Shown in pieces: positions 59,174 through 64,000 of a stretch of 64,000 nucleotides of DNA. How positions within the stretch are numbered: position 1 is the stretch's first letter; each line of letters opens with the position of its first letter. Location: assembly GCA_022605405.1 (NCBI GenBank), contig JABYQQ010000017.1, positions 186,001 through 250,000 on the forward strand, given 5' to 3'. The notes beneath the pieces were generated by a model that worked only from the letters and a program-made list of their open reading frames with translations, did no database searches and had not been told where the DNA came from. Position numbers and translations under genes: made by a program. The stretch comes from Earliella scabrosa. Its lineage: Eukaryota > Basidiomycota > Agaricomycetes > Polyporales > Polyporaceae.

Positions 59174-61438
59174 ATGAATACCCACAGCATCATTGCCCAA
59201 GAGCTCTCCAAGAGAGTATCGACCACATATGGTGCTGTTCTCATCGGCAACTGTGTTGGACTGGTGTACGTTTTTCTCCACCCGGTGACACATTTTACTC
59301 ACAAGAGTTGTATTCTAGTCTCTATGGTGTTGTCCTACATCAAGCTTTCCGATATTACCGTCTATATCCTCGCGACTCATGGATACTCAAGTGTTTGGTA
59401 CGTGTTCATCCCTGCTAAGACATGTCCCGTCTTACGCTTATCTTACCGCAACCACTGATAGGTTGGATTTGTCGTGTAAGCTTGTCGGTTCATCATGCTT
59501 TGCAGCAATGCTTACGTCCCATAGTATACTGGAAACGTTCAATTCAGTCCTGAACGTTCACATCTGGTAACAGTATATACTGATGTTCCCTGCTTCTCTC
59601 TGACCGACTATCATTTGACAGTTATCATTTTCTCACAAACGCCCTCGTGAACCCCGCAAGACTCACACAAAGCATATGGTACGATTCTTCCCGTAGCACC
59701 GGACCTTCAACTGACAGTAGAGACTTCCAGGTCTATTGCAGTGTGTATACAGCCACCCATCTCGTGTCAACGTCCTACTAATGTTCTCACTTGAAGCTTC
59801 TTCCTGTCGCCTCGGTATGTCGTACACGTGCGCCTGTCAGGTAACACGACTTACTTCTACTGATAGGGAGGGCTAGTTGTGGCTTGCCAGAGGTGAGTTT
59901 ATATCGTTATGAGGTGCTCATGAACTATCGGTGACTCTGTTAAGCTTCTTCGCTCGTCGGATTATTCTTAGTACGTGAGCTATCCTCAGTTCAATACTAC
60001 AATCGCTGACGGTCTGAACAGTCGGACGACACTGCAGACCCATAGCCACTGTAGTGGTAGGGTCTAATGCTATGTGTCAAGTCATATCCAATAACTCTTC
60101 GGTACCTACAGATCATCTTGCTAATCGGCGAGCTCGTCAAGTGGTATTGCAGTCATTATGACATTGGTCTGACACGAATTACCGCAGGATTCTATATTGG
60201 TGCGCATGTGCTCATTCGCACTATCTGCATTTCAAGTTCTGAGCATGACGAGTGCAGCTAGCACCGTTGAAGCGTGAGTGATGATCTGGTAGTATGTCAC
60301 TTATAATCATAAACCTTCACTTCATGTAGATTCACCACCAAGACACTCGAACGATTTAGTCAGGTTACTGTAAGTCTGCAGTCTGCTCCCTTAGTCTGCC
60401 TGACCTCATACGCTCTCGAACAGTGGCTATTCTCTGTGGGATCAGGGATAGTCACCCTAGCCGACGTAATCATCACCACTGTCCTCATTGTCGCGCTGCG
60501 ACGCAGTCGCACAGGGTTCAAAGGGTAAGTCACACCTCCATACACCTCCACCGTCTACTTCACTACGACGGCCACCAGAACGGATGCGTTGATCGACGTA
60601 CTCATTCTCTATGCCGTCAATACCGGTACGTCCGAGTGTGTCTCTCAATGTTTCCCTGAATGATGGTCGCTGTTGCTTTGACAGGTCTTCTCACCGGGTA
60701 CGTATCATGGCTGTATGACTCTACAGAGCGCTGATAGTACCTCAGCGTCTTTAATACTCTTGCCTTTGTACTCGTGAGTCAAGGAGACCAGCAAACTTAG
60801 CCGCTTACAAACCATCGGAGATACACAGTCAGCCGTTCTTCCCCACAATCTCGTCTACTGCGCCGTCGCCATGGTCGATGCTCGACGTGCGTCTCTTCAT
60901 CTCACAAACTCTATGTCCCCAATTCGCCCTGATATCGCATTGATTACAGTCTATGCAAACACACTGCTCGCAGCGTAAGTTTCCATCCCTCAGTCCGCTC
61001 AGTACCCACCGGTTCTGATGGTGTACAGGCTCAACTCCCGGAACTCACTCGCTCGGCGCGGCGTCATGACCTTCGGAAGCTCCGACTTCGTGGCCAAAGG
61101 CGCGCGCGCGGAAGGCGATGTATCCGTCGTCTTCCATCGGCCGCCCCACATGAGCTTCGGTGATGTGGGCGGAAACCTTGTCTCTGCGCCGCGATGGCCA
61201 TGGCATATGCCAGTGTCCCATGTCGACTGCGCGGTCAGCTGTCTCCATCTGTAGTGTGTCCCATCAGATACTGACCCAGATTTACTCGCAGGCCGACCCC
61301 AAAAGTCGGAGTGAGGGCTCCGATGTCTCTCCAGTGGACGCTCGACCACATGGAGACAAGACCAAGGCATTGAGCTCAGCGAACGATGACCCCAGCGCGG
61401 CGCAAGAACTCGAAATGAATGGGATGCAAATGGTATGA
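59174..61438 (+). CDS. DUF6534-type membrane protein
   Basis: Best resolved copy of the family. Start at 59174; exon 1 ends STTYGAVLIGNCVGLV. Exons then give YGVVLHQAFRYYRLYPRDSW (59316-59385), SHSILETFNSVLNVHIW (59518-59568), YHFLTNALVNPARLTQSIW (59622-59678), several micro-exons, FFARRIIL (59947-59970), WLFSVGSGIVTLADVIITTV (60422-60480), RRSRTGFKG, TDALIDVLILYAVNTG (60581-60626), VFNTLAFVL, PHNLVYCAVAMVDA, VYANTLLAA (60949-60975) and LNSRNSLARRGVMTFG (61029-61076). The tail stops either at 61254 or, with one more intron, at 61438. About 14 introns, several exons below 30 bases. Confidence 0.78.
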
Positions 61439-61467
61439 GCTCAGACTCAGTACTTCACCATCAGCAC

Positions 61468-61491
61468 GTATCGGTATCGGTATCGGTATGA
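61468..61491. repeat. hexamer repeat (CGGTAT)
   Basis: Four tandem copies of a GTATCG-type hexamer lie in the spacer between two convergent genes. Confidence 0.85.
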
Positions 61492-61734
61492 TGCAGTCCT
61501 ACTAGCGATATCTATACACTATACGAGACACACGTAATACCGGCTCAATCTTTAGTTCGATCATACTGATTAATACACTACTTCGTGCCCGACTTCACTT
61601 CCTACTCCTAGACACGACCACAATCCTCGGGTTCGAGGTTCTTCGGGACCTTGCTTGTATATATATTGTCGTCCTCCAGAGTGGACTCCTCGCGCGTAAT
61701 GTTGAGTGTGGCACGTATCTAGAGCGTCTTTGAA

Positions 61735-63764
61735 TCAGCTACACGGTACAGGATGGATCGAAGACGAAGAACGACTTACCGGTTGCATTGAGTGCTCCTC
61801 GCGAGCTGGAGCGAACGAGCTCAACTGGATGGAACGCGGAGACATCACGACAGTTCCAAAGACTGCGTCGGCGGTGTTGTCAAGTTTTCCACGCTGCGAC
61901 ACAAGCTTTCGAGAGTTGAGGCTGAAAGTGGTCAGTCCCAAGCCGGAGATCGCACTCGTTAAGCGTGACTCACGCAGCGAGTAGGGAGTTCGCGTACACT
62001 GGCATGAGTGTTTAGCGAGGAGAAAGCGTACCAGAGGTGTAGATCTGAGTACGTACAGCGGCTTGCGACCAAGTCTACTGCGACATAGGTGAAGCTCTGC
62101 GGCAATACCGCACCCTAGACCACGATCAGCTCGTGCTTATGGGCCGCGCACGACAGAACTTACACAGATAAGGCAAAGAACGTTGAATGCACTGAGAGGT
62201 CGCGTGAGTTCCACGTCAAGTGCAGTGCGATTCAGATCGTATTTGCCTTATCAGAAGACCTAGAGTGCGATTTATCATCAGCATCGTTTCGTCTAGGCTA
62301 TCAAATTGAAGACGAACCGGTATTGATCGCATACATGATGAGGATGTTGATCATCGAGTCCGTCCTGTCGCAATTCGTGAGTTCTAGTAGGAACAATCAT
62401 TATCGGAAGCAATCCCTACCTCTTGATCCCGGTGCGACTCTTCCGGAGAGAGTAGATAAGAACGGCGGTAAGCAAGAAGTCTGTGGCCGTAGCCGCAGCA
62501 TTTCTAGCTGATACCAACCACTGGATGGGTAAACGTGAGCTTGCTTATGGGTATGCTCGCAGTATTGTCAAACATACCGCCCACTTGAGTGCATCATCAA
62601 GATGCGGCGCACGGAATCTGCGATAGACTCAGCTGGTCTCGTCGTCCACCTCGTGATATAGTAGACGTACATCTCGACGGTACACGCTTGAGATATAAGT
62701 GCGTCATCACTACGTGCCAGGAATATTGCCTAGAAACGGTAACTCACCGATCGGGAACCCTGAAAGTACCGGAGCGTGGATTAGCTCGTCGGTCAGTCTC
62801 GACAAGAAGCGAGGACACTCCACCTAGCTCCGCGAGCATAAGAATCACCTGTAGAGGACGATTGTGAGTCCTCAATCGCAATGAGTAGGGTACTGACGCA
62901 CCGCAGTATAAACGATAATCCTGTAGCGTCGTCCAACTGGGTGGTCTCAACCTGTTAGTTCCAGAGCAGACCCAGGGCAATGAGTATTGCGTACTAAGCC
63001 ACACTCGGCGAGCGAAGAAGGTTTGACAAGTCACGGCGACACTCGCCTGGGATACAAGCACGGTGAGTAATGCCAGCCTTCGACGGTATCACCTACTTAC
63101 CGGAAACACGGCCAGAAGCTGCAACCGCTTTCCATCAGCCTTCCTCGAATGATTACTCGGAGCACGCTGAGCGTACCGCGAATGACCTGAGAAGTACCAC
63201 AAAGTGGGTTAGTCGCAACAATGGCGCTCGGAAATTCCTCGTCATACCAATACACAGCCCGATCGAGGTCCGGATTCGAGTAGTTCGTTACCAAGAGGTT
63301 GTAGCTACATAGGGTTGTCAACGCTCGAGTCGCTTTAATACACTACCCAGTTGGAGGGAGAGTAACTTACCATGCGTCCACGTTGAACCCGGTGACGATC
63401 GTTTCGAGGACGCTAGTGACATCGTCAGCCGCGAAGCAGTGTGGTAGCCGGTGACCTCATAAGCGTACAGTGCAGCAATTACCTCAAAAATATTGTAGGT
63501 CCAATGAGCGTGGGTAATAGCGCGATGAATATGACTGACTTACCAAGGCCTTCAGCCACAGTGCGTCCTCCGAGTAGACTCGGAAGTATCCATACGCCTG
63601 GTGGAGTACAACTCCATATAGCCTGGAAGACAGCTCAACATTAGCCGCGACGTGCAGATAGAGCTCGCACGCACGCACACGAGTGCACAACATGTGCCTA
63701 TGAGGAACGCGCCGAGGGTGTCGCTGAGGGAGGGTTGTGTATAGGACTCCGGAATCGTAGTCAT
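61735..63764 (-). CDS. DUF6534-type membrane protein
   Basis: Start at 63764 (MTTIPESYTQPS); exon 1 ends SDTLGAFLIGTCCALV. Then YGVVLHQAYGYFRVYSEDAL (63540-63625), TDFLLTAVLIYSLRKSRTGIKR (62420-62490, middle of the protein), TDSMINILIMYAINTG (about 62325-62375) and LNSRKLVSQRGKLDN (61875-61920), ending at the stop at 61735. The order and motifs match the other copies. It is convergent with the gene at 59.2-61.4 kb, and the short spacer holds a TATCGG hexamer run near 61475-61500. Middle exons between 62.6 and 63.4 kb were not resolved. Confidence 0.74.
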
Positions 63765-64000
63765 CCCGATGAAAATGGAGTAGTCTGCAACCAGAGTCGA
63801 TAGTAAATGCCAAGCGCAAGGGAGGGCTAACGCCACCAAGGACACCGCCTCCTCACTTATAAGTATGGGGGTGGGCGAACGACACACCGTCTGATCGGCA
63901 TTTCAACGCGCCTCCTATGAATAGCATATCACGACGCCGTAAGACATGCGCCATTGCAGGGAGTCGTATCCAATAGAAGTCGAAGCTGCCTGCGCCAATA

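Noticed and set aside
61620..61650. GGTTCGAGG-like T-arm suggesting a tRNA
   Set aside because: No matching acceptor, D or anticodon stems around it.

Overview
The window is eukaryotic nuclear DNA from a mushroom-forming basidiomycete (Agaricomycetes). Coding blocks are cut by many 45-70 base GT-AG introns, there are no operons or ribosome-binding sites, and the recognisable families are typical of these fungi: DUF6534 multi-pass membrane proteins, F-box-like proteins with a conserved GCAYP-type motif, a KDM3-type JmjC protein, a CxC5/CxC6 protein of the KDZ-transposon type, and a basidiomycete integrase-core protein. I found no tRNA, rRNA, CRISPR array or housekeeping gene. It reads as a lineage-specific accessory region. 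Six models are supported by exons whose phases join end to end over the whole coding sequence and by recognisable paralogues or motifs; the others are landmark-based spans.

Layout. 1-6 kb: a DUF6534 cluster (5'-truncated gene on +, intact gene on -, broken copy on -). 7.4-12 kb: a 15-exon gene for a 1,145-residue protein of unknown function on +. 12.7-15.7 kb: a JmjC gene on -. 16-17.6 kb: a small gene on + apparently interrupted by a 91-base minisatellite. 18-20.6 kb: an unknown repeat-containing gene on + and a six-cysteine protein on -. 20.8-25.2 kb: three F-box-like paralogues. 26.1-27.9 kb: an integrase gene with an intact D,D,E triad. 28.9-40.9 kb: a second DUF6534 cluster (tail relic on +, two genes on -, one on +, one on -). 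41.4-45.7 kb: a small gene, a 76-base satellite and a fourth F-box-like gene. 46.2-51.5 kb: two large genes of unknown function on +. 51.8-54.9 kb: two tandem paralogues of an undescribed Cys/His protein. 55.3-57.6 kb: the KDZ-associated gene. 59.2-63.8 kb: a convergent DUF6534 pair.

Functional view. The DUF6534 genes lie tail-to-tail in four places, and the first two clusters share the same order, which suggests segmental duplication. F-box-like, JmjC and Zn-ribbon-like proteins are all families that expand by local duplication in Agaricomycetes. Transposon-related genes (integrase, CxC5/CxC6), four satellite-like arrays and at least two broken copies fit a rapidly turning-over region. No common pathway can be inferred for the unknown genes.
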